NCBI GenBank assembly: GCA_023376005.1
Contig: CM042157.1
Span: 55,695,287-55,759,286 of the forward strand
DNA length: 64,000 nt
Source: Doryteuthis pealeii
Taxonomy: Eukaryota > Mollusca > Cephalopoda > Myopsida > Loliginidae
Direction: 5' to 3'
Shown one piece after another: positions 12,563-24,141 of the stretch (its first letter is position 1; every line of letters starts with the position of its first letter). The notes under the pieces are model-generated. The model saw nothing but the letters and a program-made list of their open reading frames with translations. It did no database searches and was not told where the DNA came from. Position numbers and translations under genes: made by a program.

Positions 12563-12803
12563 GTTGCATTTCCTTACATATTCTTTGCCTATGTAAGAAT
12601 ACTGAAATATGTGTAATAAAACTATCATATTCTGACTTTCTTCTAAAATAATTCTATTTATTTAGTCTGTATTTGATTTTGTTTATGTTGAGATGAAGTG
12701 TTGGTTTGTAGCAAAGAACTGATGTTAATAATAAAATAACTTAATAATCTTGAATAAGTTGATAATATTGTTGATTATGATTGAAATTTGTTTTCTATTT
12801 TAG

Positions 12804-12959
12804 CTACCATTCTAGTTGACACTATCAACATGAATAAGGATGCAGGACGTGGAACAGCAAAGGATGAAGAGATGTTGCATCGTTTAGAAGAAGTGATACC
12901 AAATTCTTGTCGTGAGAAGACCTTTAAGGAAATCCAAGATGTCAAATATGATCTAAGCA
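12804..12959 (+). CDS. prune: prune homolog, exon A (start of the DHHA2 domain)
   Basis: The exon encodes ATILVDTINM (the A completed by the previous exon), then ...GRGTAKDEEMLHRLEEVIP and ending KYDLS plus one base. This aligns with the vertebrate PRUNE1 segment that reads LDCVNMDLKIGKATPKD and continues to the KAKFDVSGL region. The DT-N motif is the conserved metal-site-associated Asp segment at the DHH/DHHA2 boundary. In the family, prune proteins hydrolyse short-chain polyphosphates in the cytosol. The acceptor is TTCTATTTTAG and the donor A|GTAAGT. The exon is 156 bases, entered with two bases of a codon and left with one. The upstream exons with the DHH motif are not in the window. Confidence 0.93.
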
Positions 12960-13079
12960 GTAAGTAATTATTTAACATATATTTTGAATTTACAGTAAAA
13001 CTGATAACCTATCAAAGTTAAGCAACAAGTCACCCAACCAATATTAAATAGAACTTTCAAAATGTTTTTGTATGTATTT

Positions 13080-13545
13080 ACCCAAACCTTCTGTAATGGC
13101 AGGATGTGATACAAGGCTAATCTTTAAGCAGAGTAAAGCTGGTTCAAATTCAGTTTCCCTTCTTTTAAACTGGTTACCTATCCAAGGCTAAAGAACTCAG
13201 TCTGTCCTACTTTTATCCATAGCTGGTGGTGGTGGGGGGGAACAAATGGATTCATGCTTTTTCCTTGGCATTAGCACAAAGTGAAACAGAAACAGCCTTG
13301 TCTAGGATTTGAACATGATGCCTATGATGATAACCATTACACTAAGTACATCTCCTTGTTTTGTTTGATTGTAACTCTCAAATTGTTATTCTATGACCAT
13401 TGAGTCAGCAAAGTGGATTAGAATAAGTTTCCAAGATTTAAAAGTACCTTATCACGACATTACCTACTTCACTAGCAGACATTGTTTAAATAAACCATAT
13501 ATCCATATTCTTTCCTTCCTCAGTTTCCACATTTGTACTATGACT
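13080..13545 (-). mobile_element. SINE type 1 with a shared 200-base extension, copy 1
   Basis: 13080-13350 is a reverse copy of SINE type 1 (aggatgtgata, gaattcag, actggttacc, acccatagctggt, ggcattagcacaaagtgaaa, tgaac, ataaccattacac). The following 200 bases (tgattgtaactctcaaattg through tttccac) are also shared with 19751-19915. The unit that was copied is therefore longer than the SINE itself. Confidence 0.75.
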
Positions 13546-14344
13546 TTAACCAAAATACATGGAAAACATGGTCTTTCTTGCTTAATATCTTTTGCCAATC
13601 TGACAATGCAATTTGATACCTGTTTCTACTGCTGTTACTACCATGGCCTTATGTACTATCTACTTGCTCTTTGTGCAAAAGCAAGCATTCGGGCATTCCA
13701 TCTGCTGCAAGATAAGGTAGCTAGTCTATGATTTAGTCAGAATCATACATTTTTCTGTCTAAACGGCTATGTTTGCTTTGAGTAAGTCAGGAGTTTTATG
13801 TAAGTGTATTCTCTTGAGAAGTAAAACTGGTAATAATGATACACTTTTTGTTCTCTAATGTGTTGTACAAATAAAACCTGAAGATTAATCTTATCATAAT
13901 GTGTAGCATTAAAGAATCACAAGCATTACAAATTCCTGAAGGAACTATTTTTGTTTAAAATTCTGACATGAGGTATTGTTATTATTGCATAAAGACTTAT
14001 CATTTTTTTTTTTTTTTATCTTTGTTACATTTATTCCTGTAGCAGCTGACTTGAAAGTATTTTTATGTAAGACTATTCACCCAATGCCACATAAATCTAA
14101 TAAAAACAAAGTTTGAAAACAGCACAGAATCTTAGCATGAATGACCTGTCTATAAACATAGACCTTCAGTTTAGATGAGTTTTTTTCTCAGCTCAGATTT
14201 GTATTGATGAGTTAAAACATTTTTAAATTGAACAGCTACATAATGCACATAAAATGCAGGCATTAATAATCACCTTTTTTTTTTCTTTTTTAAAAAGAAT
14301 ATTTTCAATAGAGAATTACCTGTATTATATAAATTTCTAAGGCT

Positions 14345-15012
14345 TTTGGTTTGATTTGATTTGGTTTCTTTGTTTAATACCATATCAACCTTCATGGGTT
14401 ATTTAATGCCTAAGCCATCACCGAAGAAGAATAGTATTGGTACTATTTAAACCATAGCTGGACCTTAGGCTTTTAAATGCTCATTGGCTTGCTTACCCCA
14501 AAAGCAAATGAGGAACTTGGAGAACATGGTTAAATAGTAAGGCAGATTAGGCTCTTTAACCTTGGTTAAGCAACCAGTCTAGGAGAAGGAAAACTTTGAA
14601 TTCAAACATGTTAAACTTCACTTAAGAAATTGACCTTGTTTCACATCCTACTTGTGTGGAAGGGTTGGTAAATATATATATTAGATTACCAGAAAGGTCT
14701 ATTGGTTTATTAAGTAAAAATTAAAAAGAACATTTTTTTAATTTAAAAAAAAATTTTTTTCAACATTAACTTTATTAAACAATATATTTGCTGCTTAATT
14801 CTCTTATCTTTTATGGAGATGCTCGTGGAGTAAAGTTATGGGAAGTAGACTTTGCTATTTGAGTTCAAATCCTGAACATTGAATTTCACATAGTATTAAT
14901 ATCCTTGGGAAAGGTATGAATCCAACTATTCACCCTCCAGCTATGGGTAAACTGAGCTTGGTATGGCAACAAGTCTAGGAGAAGGAAAACTCTGAATTCA
15001 AACAATTTGTAG
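14345..15012. mobile_element. cluster of three SINE fragments
   Basis: 14345-14460 is a reverse type 2 end (gtttaataccatatcaacct, tcatgggttatttaatgcc). 14530-14680 is a forward type 1 3' half (taaccttggttaagcaacca, gtctaggagaaggaaaac, cacatcctacttgtgtgga). 14818-15012 is a forward type 1 copy whose B box reads gagttcaaatcctg, followed by taatatccttgggaaaggta and the gtctaggagaaggaaaactc block. Confidence 0.75.
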
Positions 15013-16709
15013 ACCTATAGAGGGATAGGCTGTGTCAAGTTATTCCTGTCCAAGAAACACTACATGACTAATGTCTCTTTGAGCAATTCAGGTAATGAGA
15101 CCAGTAAAAATGAATCTCTTATCTTTTGCTATCTTTCAGACATCTTCATAATTCTATCCTCTCAGAACTTTATCTTTCTGATGAAACAATTGCTTTAGGT
15201 GCCATTTGCAGTCTTCTATGGAATTGAAATATTTTATTCATTAAGATAATTTTGTAAAGATTGAAATAAATAATAATTTTAAAGTGCAATGTATAACAAA
15301 TATAGCTGACAAATTGAAACTTCTCAGTTATGCTGTAACAGTTTTTGTCTGGTCATCAAACAAACATGTCATCTAGCATCATTTTGATAGAATTTTATAC
15401 TCCTTCTCTTGATTAATTCTGGATAGGTACTTTTCATAGTTTGCTACTTTCAATTTGTCTAACCGGGAACAATACTTGTTTGAATCAATCATTTGCTTCT
15501 TTAGAAGGAATTTATTATAGAGGAATTTCTTCCAGTTACAGTACACAATTTAATTGTTTTGTAAATAAGTGTTAACCCATAGCAGGGGTGGGGGAGGACA
15601 GATGAATTCAATCCTTTTTGGAAAGCATTAGCACCAAGTGTTGTTAAGTAACCATTATTAAAACAAAAACACCAAATTCTCTTTAATTTAGGTTTAGTTT
15701 TGATCTAATTTTTTTTTATGGTGATTACAAACAAACTATATGAAAAATTAATAAGTCTGTTTCATCAATTAGTGATTAAGAGAAATTTTAACAATGAAAA
15801 GTTACTATGCCACAGAAACTGAATTTTGAGAATGGCTTACAATGAAAGAAACTGACCAATCGACACTGCTAATAGACTTAAATCAAATGGTTTCTTTATT
15901 CTATTTTTCTGCCAAACTCATCCAGAGTTTTTGTAAATAAGCAAATTATACTAACATCCCGCCTCATGTGAGTAAACTATATGTAGAAAAAATGGCTGTT
16001 CACATATCTGTCATTTTTTCCTCCTAAGTCATAAGAAACAATACATACATAAACAACCTTTTATAAGCTTTTAGATAAATCAATGGTTTGACAGGATTTT
16101 ATGAGTTTATCATAATTGTATAAGCATTTTTCAGATGGAACTCATCAAAGATGCAAATGTTTATAACATTTTTAGGGTGCCATAGACTGTAAGCATTGCT
16201 AATATGAGTGATTGCTGTCAAGGTGAACATTTCCAGTTGGATTATAAACAGAAGTTCTGACAAAGAAAAGAAAAACAAATGCCTTTCAAATAATAATGAT
16301 ATTAACAGATTCTGCATGTATACATTTTTCAGACATAATTAATACATTCAAAAGAATTCTTTCAAGCAAATGACAAAAATGTAAAATTTCTTAGTCAACT
16401 AAAAAGACTTCATGTAGTTGTTATAAGAAACTTGAAATTTTTTTGTGAATCAGATATTCTTTTGTATATATTACACAACTGGCTGATCGTGCAATTCATG
16501 AAAGAAGGAACATTGTTATGACTCAAGTATAAATCATGTGTAGGAAAAATGTATTAAAGTTGCAGATTTTTATTATATGTTATAAAACAATAACATTTAA
16601 TAAGATTAAAAATGTGACAATTTCTTCATGAACACAATTTGTTTGAATGAGAAGTCATTCATGGTTAGTTTTCTCCCAAATGAATTTATGTAATTTTCTA
16701 TTTTCATAG

Positions 16710-16804
16710 ATCTTACAACACTGGAAATTTTGCAAAAGGATTTTAAAGTGATATCAGGAAATGGAACAAGTATTGCAATGAGTTCTGTTACTATGAAAAT
16801 ACAA
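16710..16804 (+). CDS. prune: prune homolog, exon B (DHHA2)
   Basis: 95 bases. Joined to exon A it reads KYDLSNLTTLEILQKDFKV, then SGNGTSIAMSSVTMKIQ. This matches the PRUNE1 stretch GLTTEQMLRKDQK...VKVAISAIYMDLE. The conserved LTT-E-L-KD core is the DHHA2 signature that contacts substrate in related inorganic pyrophosphatases; that role is family knowledge and was not tested here. The acceptor is TTTTCATAG, the donor CAA|GTAAGT, and the exon leaves in phase 0. Confidence 0.95.
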
Positions 16805-16824
16805 GTAAGTCTCTCTGTGTGTGC

Positions 16825-16875
<51 letters not shown>

Positions 16876-17065
16876 TTTTTTTTTTTACTTGCAGTAGATT
16901 TAGGATTGTTTTGATGTTGATAGTCATATACTGTAAGCATATTTTTTTTTTACTGATACTTTTAATGAGATTATTTCTTTCAATGTTAATGAATTAATCA
17001 GTAATGATTTTTCCATTACATAGTTACTAAGAAATCCTTAAAGTACAGCTTTTATTGCTCTGTAA

Positions 17066-17256
17066 CAGCATTTCTTAACCTTTTTATGCTTATGGAACCC
17101 TTGAAATAGTTTACATGTCTCAGGAAACCCTACATAAACATTATTATATGCCATTATTACTCAAAAATGTGTTTTAATATAATCTATTTATTACTGTTTC
17201 TTGTGGAATTCCTATCAACCTCTTGCAGCACCTTAGGTTTTGGTTGAGAAATACTG
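17066..17256. mobile_element. hAT-type MITE
   Basis: 191 bases beginning cagcatttcttaacc and ending ggttgagaaatactg, which are imperfect inverted repeats of the usual hAT terminal form. It is flanked by ctctgtaa on the left and ctctagaa on the right, six of eight identical, fitting the 8-base hAT target duplication. An internal tggaacccttgaaa motif is also typical of non-autonomous hAT elements in animals. Confidence 0.8.
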
Positions 17257-17675
17257 CTCTAGAAGATGCTTTCAAAATTCAGATGAATAATGTTTATTTT
17301 GATTTCTATTTTGATGGGTAAAGAAATTTTCAGTTTTCTTGTCAAAATAAATTATCTATAAAGAAAAAAAATATGAGATTGGATCAGTAAGTCTTGGCGT
17401 GACACAGTTATTAGCTCAATTTTGATCTAAAATTTTTATTTATAATGTTTTGGTTTGTGATTAATATTACATACTGAATTAAGTGTATTGACAAGGTGGG
17501 AAGATGATGTTGAAAAATGAATATTTGTTGTGTAAAATAAATGCTTTAGTTCATCATTAGTCTATTGACTTTGTGAAGTACCCTTCTCTCTTTCTCATAT
17601 ATATATATATATTACAAGGAAAAAACATATCTCTAATTAACATCTACCACTCTCCAAACCAATCTATTATTACCC

Positions 17676-17678
17676 CAC

Positions 17679-17721
<43 letters not shown>

Positions 17722-17823
17722 TATATATAATAGCAAGAATATGTACCCTCCTGACATAAGTATTTAAGTTTTAATGTAATCTATCTATCTATACATATAT
17801 AAAGGGCATTTATTATTACCCCA

Positions 17824-17863
<40 letters not shown>

Positions 17864-17890
17864 ATATATATATATATATATATATATATC
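17676..17890. repeat. (TA)n arrays
   Basis: Two TA-rich arrays at 17681-17717 and 17828-17889, separated by about 110 bases. Length is probably polymorphic. Confidence 0.95.
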
Positions 17891-17990
17891 CCAGCTATGG
17901 GTAAAATAGTAGGGCAGATTGGGCTCTTTAACCTTGGGTAGGTAACCAGTCTAGGAGAGGGATAACTCTGAATTCAAAATTCCTGAGGTC
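17888..17990 (+). mobile_element. SINE type 1, 3' fragment
   Basis: cccagctatgggtaaaatag, then gggcagattgggctcttta, then accagtctaggagagggata and ctctgaattcaaa. This is the 3' half of the type 1 family, starting immediately after a TA array. Confidence 0.75.
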
Positions 17991-18153
17991 GGTTGTTGAT
18001 TGGGTTCATGGCATTCCTTGATGCACCAATTCTTTCCTATCGACTGTGCCAAAAAGTGTGGAATGGTCCAACACAAACCTTCACCACTATAAACAAATCA
18101 CTGTGTTGGTTGTTCATTGAAGGAATACTCATCCGTCGAAAATCGAAGAGAGA

Positions 18154-18281
<128 letters not shown>

Positions 18282-19017
18282 TTAATAAAAAATGAAAATG
18301 ACTTGTCCCCAAAAAGAAACAAATGAGTTACAATACTGACTATTTTATAAAAATAAAGATTTAACTGAGGAAGTTGCAGTATATAAATTTTGAAAAAATG
18401 CTCAATACGGTTTAGAGAACTTACTTACTACTTGGGTTTCACTGAAATGGATCAACAGGAAAACTCTGCATATATATATATATGAAAGGTAGGGGTACAT
18501 CAATAACTCCTAACATATATGAGAGAAAGAGATTAACTAATTAAATATACCTGTTAAAGATCCAAATGAATTAAAAATGTTTCACTAAGAAAACTTAGAA
18601 ACTATATACTTTTTTTGTATGCTCTTTAGTCAACTTTCTTGTTCTAAAAAATATCAGGTATGTTGTTTTTTCTCTCTATTTTATTTGGGAAAAAAGTTAA
18701 CCAACTACAATTTGAATTTTCCTAAAGGAAAACTAAAAACAAAATGACTATTCATCCATTTATTGTCAATAAATAAATGACAATATATGATAATCAACTT
18801 ATGACAGAAAAGGTTGATAATATTTTCAGTTTATTTATTTTAAAAAATATTTAGAACAACTTGATAAGAATTCTATTTAAAATAAACTTGAGATTATGTA
18901 TATTTAAATTGTTTTTATCAGTGTAATAAGAACCAGTCTGATGTGATTTTTGTTTTAATCATTTTTTTATTTTTTTTATTTCATGAAATTTACTTTTTTG
19001 TTTAAATTTCTTAATAG

Positions 19018-19173
19018 GATTTTATTAAACGGGAAGATCTTGAAAGCAGCCTTAATAAATTTGCTGAACTTCAAGCTACCAAAGCTGTTGTGATAATGGG
19101 AATTTTTGTGATAAATGGAAAGACATTACGAGACTTGGGAGTATTTTCGTTGTCTAAGAAATTTCAAGATAAG
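19018..19173 (+). CDS. prune: prune homolog, exon C (DHHA2)
   Basis: 156 bases, phase 0 at both ends. It encodes DFIKREDLESSLNKFAELQ, then ATKAVVIMGIFVINGKTLRD, then LGVFSLSKKFQDK. The PRUNE1 counterpart reads EAFLQRSNLLADLHAF, then VLVAMTIFFN, then VRQLAIFCP. The central hydrophobic strand VVIMGIFV corresponds to the family's core beta strand (VLVAMTIF). The acceptor is TTCTTAATAG and the donor AAG|GTAAGT. Confidence 0.95.
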
Positions 19174-19464
19174 GTAAGTTTTTCCTGGGTGGTGAGGATA
19201 CCCTCTCATTTGGGAATATCCCTTCAGTATCCTACAAATATCCAAATATTTATCTTACTGAAGTTTATCTTAACATACTTTCATAAACTTATATTTTAAA
19301 TTTAACTTTTACAGTTGATGGAATTTATCTTGAGAGATAAATATCTGTAAGAAAAGGTTCTTCTCTTCATGCTGTATAATTCATTACTTAGTCATTAATG
19401 ATGCTTTTTTTTAAAGAATTTTTGTAGAAATTATTATCAATTTTTGTATTTCTTTTTATCTTAG

Positions 19465-19915
19465 TTTTGTTATGTATTTACTCAATCCCTCTGCCATGAG
19501 CAGGATGTGATATAAGCAGAGTAAAGCTGGTTTGAATTCAGAGTTTTTCTTCTTGACTAGTTTGCCTAATCAAGGCTAAATAGCCCATACTGCCCTACAA
19601 TTTACCCATAGCTGGGGAGCAGGGAGATTGATTCATGCCTTTCTTAAAAGTATTAATGCAAAATGAAACTGAACCAGCCTCATCTAGGATTTAAACTCAG
19701 GTTCCCAATTCCATTTCCTATGATGATAACCATTACACAAAGTACACCTCCTTGTTTTGTTTGATTGTAACTCTCAAATTGTTATTCTATGACCATTGGG
19801 TCAGCAATGTGGATTAGAAATGAGGAATAAGTTTCCAAGATTTAAAATGACATTACCTCAAATACTTCATCAGCAGACATTGCTCAAATATGTTCTTTTC
19901 TTTCCAGTTTCCACT
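19465..19915 (-). mobile_element. SINE type 1 with a shared 200-base extension, copy 2
   Basis: Same composite as 13080-13545: a reverse SINE followed by tgattgtaactctcaaattg, ttattctatgaccattg and tttccac. In both places it sits a few hundred bases downstream of a DHHA2 exon. Confidence 0.75.
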
Positions 19916-20336
19916 ATGAATGCTATTGTTTTTATTACATTAGAAGTAATATTATCAGATGTAATAGTTTTCAAATTTCTTTTGTAAAAGTTCTTCCGAA
20001 AACTGGACCTAAGTTAGAAAGTTCATAATTTAAAGCATATTGAAGTATTTGATTACTGTTGTTTACTGTTGAGATTGTGTTATTTGTTTTTGAATTCAGA
20101 AATTTATTTATCCTTTCTAAGGTATAGGCATTGATGTAATTTGGTTAGAGATTGGTTTTAAGAAACTGGAAGTACCAGTTCCACTATTGCATAAAGAAAA
20201 TGGAAGTACCGGTTACACCATTGTTATTCATTAATCAAAAGGTGGTAGGACTCTCTCTTGGGAGCTAACATCGGACTGGAGTTTTGTATTGTATTTATTA
20301 GTTACTTTCCTGAGCAATTGTGACACTTATCATTAA

Positions 20337-20353
20337 GAGTGTATGTATGTATG

Positions 20354-20390
<37 letters not shown>
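20337..20390. repeat. (TATG)n-(TA)n microsatellite
   Basis: A few gtatgtat units pass into a pure TA run. A second TA run of about 30 bases closes the neighbouring SINE at 20640-20670. Confidence 0.95.
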
Positions 20391-20391
<1 letters not shown>

Positions 20392-20392
<1 letters not shown>

Positions 20393-20635
20393 TTAAGGCA
20401 TGTGGTGTAATGGTTATCATTTTAGCGAATGAACATGGCAAGACAAGTTCAAATCCTGGACAAGGCTGTTTGCATTTCCAATAGTGCTAATACCCTTGGG
20501 AAATGTATGAATCCAACTATTCTCCTTCCAGCTATGGGTAAATTGTGGGCTCTTTACCCTTGGTTAGGCAACCAGTCTGAATTCAGACCTGTTAAACTCT
20601 ACTTGAGAAATGTACCTTGTTTCACTCATGGTGTT
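20392..20635 (+). mobile_element. tRNA-related SINE type 1, good copy
   Basis: The head ggcatgtggtgtaatggtta is followed by the B box agttcaaatcctgg, matching the tRNA consensus GGTTCRANTCC. The body has tagtgctaatacccttggga, ctccttccagctatgggtaa and gcaaccagtctgaattcaga. It is bounded by TA runs on both sides. The family resembles the tRNA-derived SINEs described in octopus; the assignment is from memory of their structure. Confidence 0.8.
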
Positions 20636-20636
20636 G

Positions 20637-20674
<38 letters not shown>

Positions 20675-21897
20675 CCATCTATTTAACTTTTTAAAAAAAT
20701 TAACAGTGATCTATATCATTCTTGTCATAGTTTATCAACTTCTTTGATTGGAATGTGATCAGTTAAAACTTTACCAAGATTGACATCTTATACTTTAGAT
20801 CTTATAAAGAAAGCCTGTTTTTAAATTCATCTCCCATTACTGGCTTGGAGAATTTTGGCTTAGGTGGTAATGTAAAACTCTAAGCAACTAACCTGATTTA
20901 TGTTCAATGCTATTACCAAACTATTACTATAACCACTGCTAAACCCATGAATTAATGAAATTAAAATATAAGAATCCATGATAAAGTGTATGGCATTACA
21001 AGTCTTTTAGAGATGACTGATCAGTTTTGAATACACCATATTAAATGTTCCAGAATAGTAGCAGGTTAGTAGCAATATCCTTTATAAAAAAAATGAGCTA
21101 ATTGAATACATTAGCTTGGTTGTAATGTAATTCAACCATTCAAGGGTGTGTAATATAAATTATTTGCTTGTACAGATGTTTATCTTTGGAGTTGTGTCAA
21201 AGTGAATTTTGTTTTATTACTACTGGATTGTTCACTGAAGTAGATATGTTTCTCAACACCTTCTGGAGAAGGGCCTTAGATTATAACACATAACTGTGAT
21301 AATAAAAATACATGGGTAGAGAAAATACCTCATGCTAGATTTACAATAATTGGGTTTTAATAGAAAAGCTACAAAATAATACCTGTTGTTCTGTTAAGTT
21401 ACTGGCATCAGTTGATCCTACAAGTGTTAAAAATGTGATTGGCTTACTTTCAAGCTTTTATATTGGGAGGTTGGATTTGTAATCTTTCAAGCTTGAACTG
21501 ATTTCTGTGCATAAGTACATAAGAAAGAAAAAAAAGAAAAAAGAAAGAAAGAAAAACAATTATCTGAAATAGCAGGTTTCTATTTTCTGAATGAATTGTA
21601 GCCAAATTAAGAGATGGACATTTATTTAGTATGAAAAGCCTTTTTATTATATCTTAGATGATCCTTGAACATATTACAATCCTGCTGTTGCAATAGTGGT
21701 CTATAATGATATTGATGCTTCTATTTAGGATGGAGTGAAGGATTTTAATTAGCATTTCATAGTTACTTCTGAGAATTTAAATGTATAAAAAATGACATAC
21801 AGCGTAGGTGCAGACACCATTAAAATTAATATTTAGTCGAAATTGAAATTTTAAATATCTCACCATGACATGCCATTTCTGCTGAGTTACATTTATA

Positions 21898-22487
21898 TAC
21901 AAGGGTAATCCCAAAAGTAAGGTCTCTAAAGAGCTGGGGATGCAGGGAAACTGTTTGTGTGGCTATTGGTATCACTTTTGTGTTTGTTGTGACTACACCT
22001 GTGCACCACATTCAGTCCTGGCTTGGCAGTCATTTCTGATGGAGCTCCCAATTGTGTTTGTTGTGTGACTGCATCTGTGCACCACACTCAGTCTTGGCTT
22101 GGCAGTCATTTCTGATGGAGCTCCCAATTGACACTACCACCAAGCGTGAAGTTCACAGTTATTTGGTTTTAGAACACAAAGTCAATAAACCAATTGAAAT
22201 TCATTGCCAATTAATGTAAGTGTATAGTGAGCCATGCCTGGGTGTCAAAAATGTCCGCAAGTTGTGTAGGGAGTTTGCAATGCTGACAAAATTCAGTACT
22301 CCCTCAACAACATGGCTGCGAGCTGGTATGACATGGGCCTACAAAAATGCATAGACTGAAATGGCAGTTATGTAGAAAAATAGATACATGTTTAAACTTT
22401 AAAATGATGTAAACACCATTGACAATAAACAATAAATGTTTCTGTCATTTATAAATATTCTGAAGACTTTACCTTTACCCTTTTATG
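21898..22487 (+). mobile_element. internally deleted mariner element with an internal 75-base duplication
   Basis: The left end is tacaagggtaatcccaaaag and the right end, in reverse, ataaaagggtaaaggtaaag; both are mariner-like terminal repeats. Near 22110 the frame MELPI followed by TTTKREVHSYL...NKPIEIHCQLM resembles the N-terminal helix-turn-helix of mariner transposases. At about 22311-22378 ASWYDMGLQKCID and GSYVEK give the C-terminus. The catalytic middle is absent. Within it, 21980-22053 is tandemly repeated at 22054-22130 with few differences. Confidence 0.7.
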
Positions 22488-23977
22488 TGTATATAGACAA
22501 ACATAATTAGAAATTCAGTAATTTCAGTATAGATTGAACAAATGTTATAACATGTTGCAATTCTTGCTTTATTTTTCAATAGTGGTTCATTTTGTAGATG
22601 TAAAATGGAAACCTACTATTCCTGGCAAAAATTATGGAATTAGCACAATTAGAAGATATTCACCTTGTTTTTTTCTATTTAGCTGTAAATAAACTAATAA
22701 CAGATAAGACAAAACATTTTTAATACCATAACATTCTGGTTTCATAAAATATACCTTACAAACTAGATTAAATTAATGGTATCATTTTCAATAAGTCTCT
22801 AAGCATGCTAATTTCATAATTTTTGCCAAATGTAGTAATCTATTTGAGTCTTCCTCATTTTCCTAGTTTTATATTTTATACCATTAGGCAGATTTTTAGA
22901 TGATGGTATTTATGTTGCCCCTATCAGTTTGAGTTTCAATAGTCATCTTTTTTTTTCTATCTCTCCTCCTACTTATTATTCTATTGTCATATCTCATCCA
23001 ACATATAACAAGATCATCACCACCACCACAACAACAACAACAACTTTATAGACAAGATTCAAGGAGAGTTTGGTTTATGCCTATCACTGATGTATTAATC
23101 ATAATTTCTCTGATTATTTGAAGCTTTGATTGGATACTATTGTCTGTTGCTGATTTTAAAGCATTCCTCACTTGGAAGCTTGATGCACCCCCCACGCCAT
23201 ATTTGGTTTGGTAACAGTCCAAATTATGCATACCAAATATCTGTAGAATATAAAGTAACTAATGATTGACTTTCTTGAGAGAGTATTAAAAAATGGATTT
23301 TAATAGCAGGTGCCATGTTTTGGCATTGTCTGGTAGCAATGTATTGTTAATATATTGTTAAATGTTTAAAATCAATTTTATACTAAGAAATTTAGAGTAA
23401 ATGAATTATGCTGGTCTGATTGATATTTCTGTGGAAAAAAATATCAGCAATAATATGATTTATATAATTTTGATAATTTTATAAAATTGTAAGTATTGTT
23501 AAATTATAGCAATTACAAAAAAATAAATTTCTAATGTGTTTCAAATTTGAAATGTTTCTTTTTTTAAAGTTTGCATATATTACAATATGAAATGTCAATG
23601 CATTATTTTGATTTTCTAATCAAAATTTATTGTTGATATCACTTTGCATTTACATATTAGCTATAAATGATATACTATAAATTTTGTTAATTCTTCATAT
23701 AATCATATCTGAACAATATCAATTCATCTATTCTGTAATTTTTGATCACTACAACAAGGATTACTACCTTTCATTTAATATTTGATTTAAATTATAATTT
23801 ATACTCCTATCATATAATTATATTGTCTTCTATTTTTTTGTAATTTATCAATTCTAATTTTACTACTTTTCATTTAATATTTGATTTTTTATGATTTATG
23901 CACCTATCATGACATTGTTGTCAATTTTTTTTTTAGCTTGTTAAAGAATTTATCAATTTTAATTTTTATCTTTGCAG

Positions 23978-24141
23978 ATAATTGAAGCCTTATTGTCTTC
24001 TAATACACCCGAGTTGGGTCTGGAAGTAATTCCATATGAATCAAAAAATTTTGTAGTATTTTCCCAAGGAAATAACCAAGCAAATCGGAAATTGGTTCTT
24101 CCCATCCTTAGATCTCTTTTAACATCTGAAGATTTTTCCAG
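23978..24141 (+). CDS. prune: prune homolog, exon D (end of DHHA2)
   Basis: 164 bases. It encodes IIEALLSSNTPELGLEVIP, then NFVVFSQGNNQANRKLVLPI, then LRSLLTSEDFS and two bases of an Arg codon. The QGN-Q--RK--LP-L motif is the clearest prune signature in the window (PRUNE1 reads QGNTQVSRKKLLPLL). It contains the conserved basic residues of the DHHA2 substrate pocket. The acceptor is TTTGCAG after a TTTTAATTTTTATC tract, and the donor is CAG|GTAAGA. The split Arg codon is completed by G at 40383. Confidence 0.96.

Larger units (their letters stand above)
1..12803 (+). other. 3' part of a long intron of the prune gene
   Basis: No exon of the upstream DHH half was recognised here on either strand. 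The interval is AT-rich and holds the mobile-element fragments and microsatellites listed separately. Stretches between them (1-1290, 4600-5780, 9020-10130, 11355-11890, 12110-12520) show only low-complexity AT-rich DNA to my reading. The acceptor is at 12802-12803, after a T-rich tract. Because exon 12804 starts in the middle of a codon and of the DHHA2 family fold, an upstream exon must exist outside the window. Confidence 0.75.
12960..16709 (+). other. prune intron
   Basis: 3.75 kb between two DHHA2 exons. It contains a composite SINE at 13080-13545 and SINE fragments at 14345-15012. The rest (13550-14340 and 15020-16700) is AT-rich with nothing recognised. Confidence 0.85.
19174..23977 (+). 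other. prune intron
   Basis: 4.8 kb. It contains SINE copies at 19465-19915 and 20392-20635, TA/TATG microsatellites and an internally deleted mariner element at 21898-22487. 20680-21890 and 22490-23960 are AT-rich with short GAAA, CAC and CAA runs (about 21527-21557, 23018-23042) and no recognised feature. Confidence 0.85.

Noticed and set aside
13393..13731. 112-codon ORF
   Set aside because: Its first half lies in the repeat extension also found at 19.8 kb, where the frame is not preserved.
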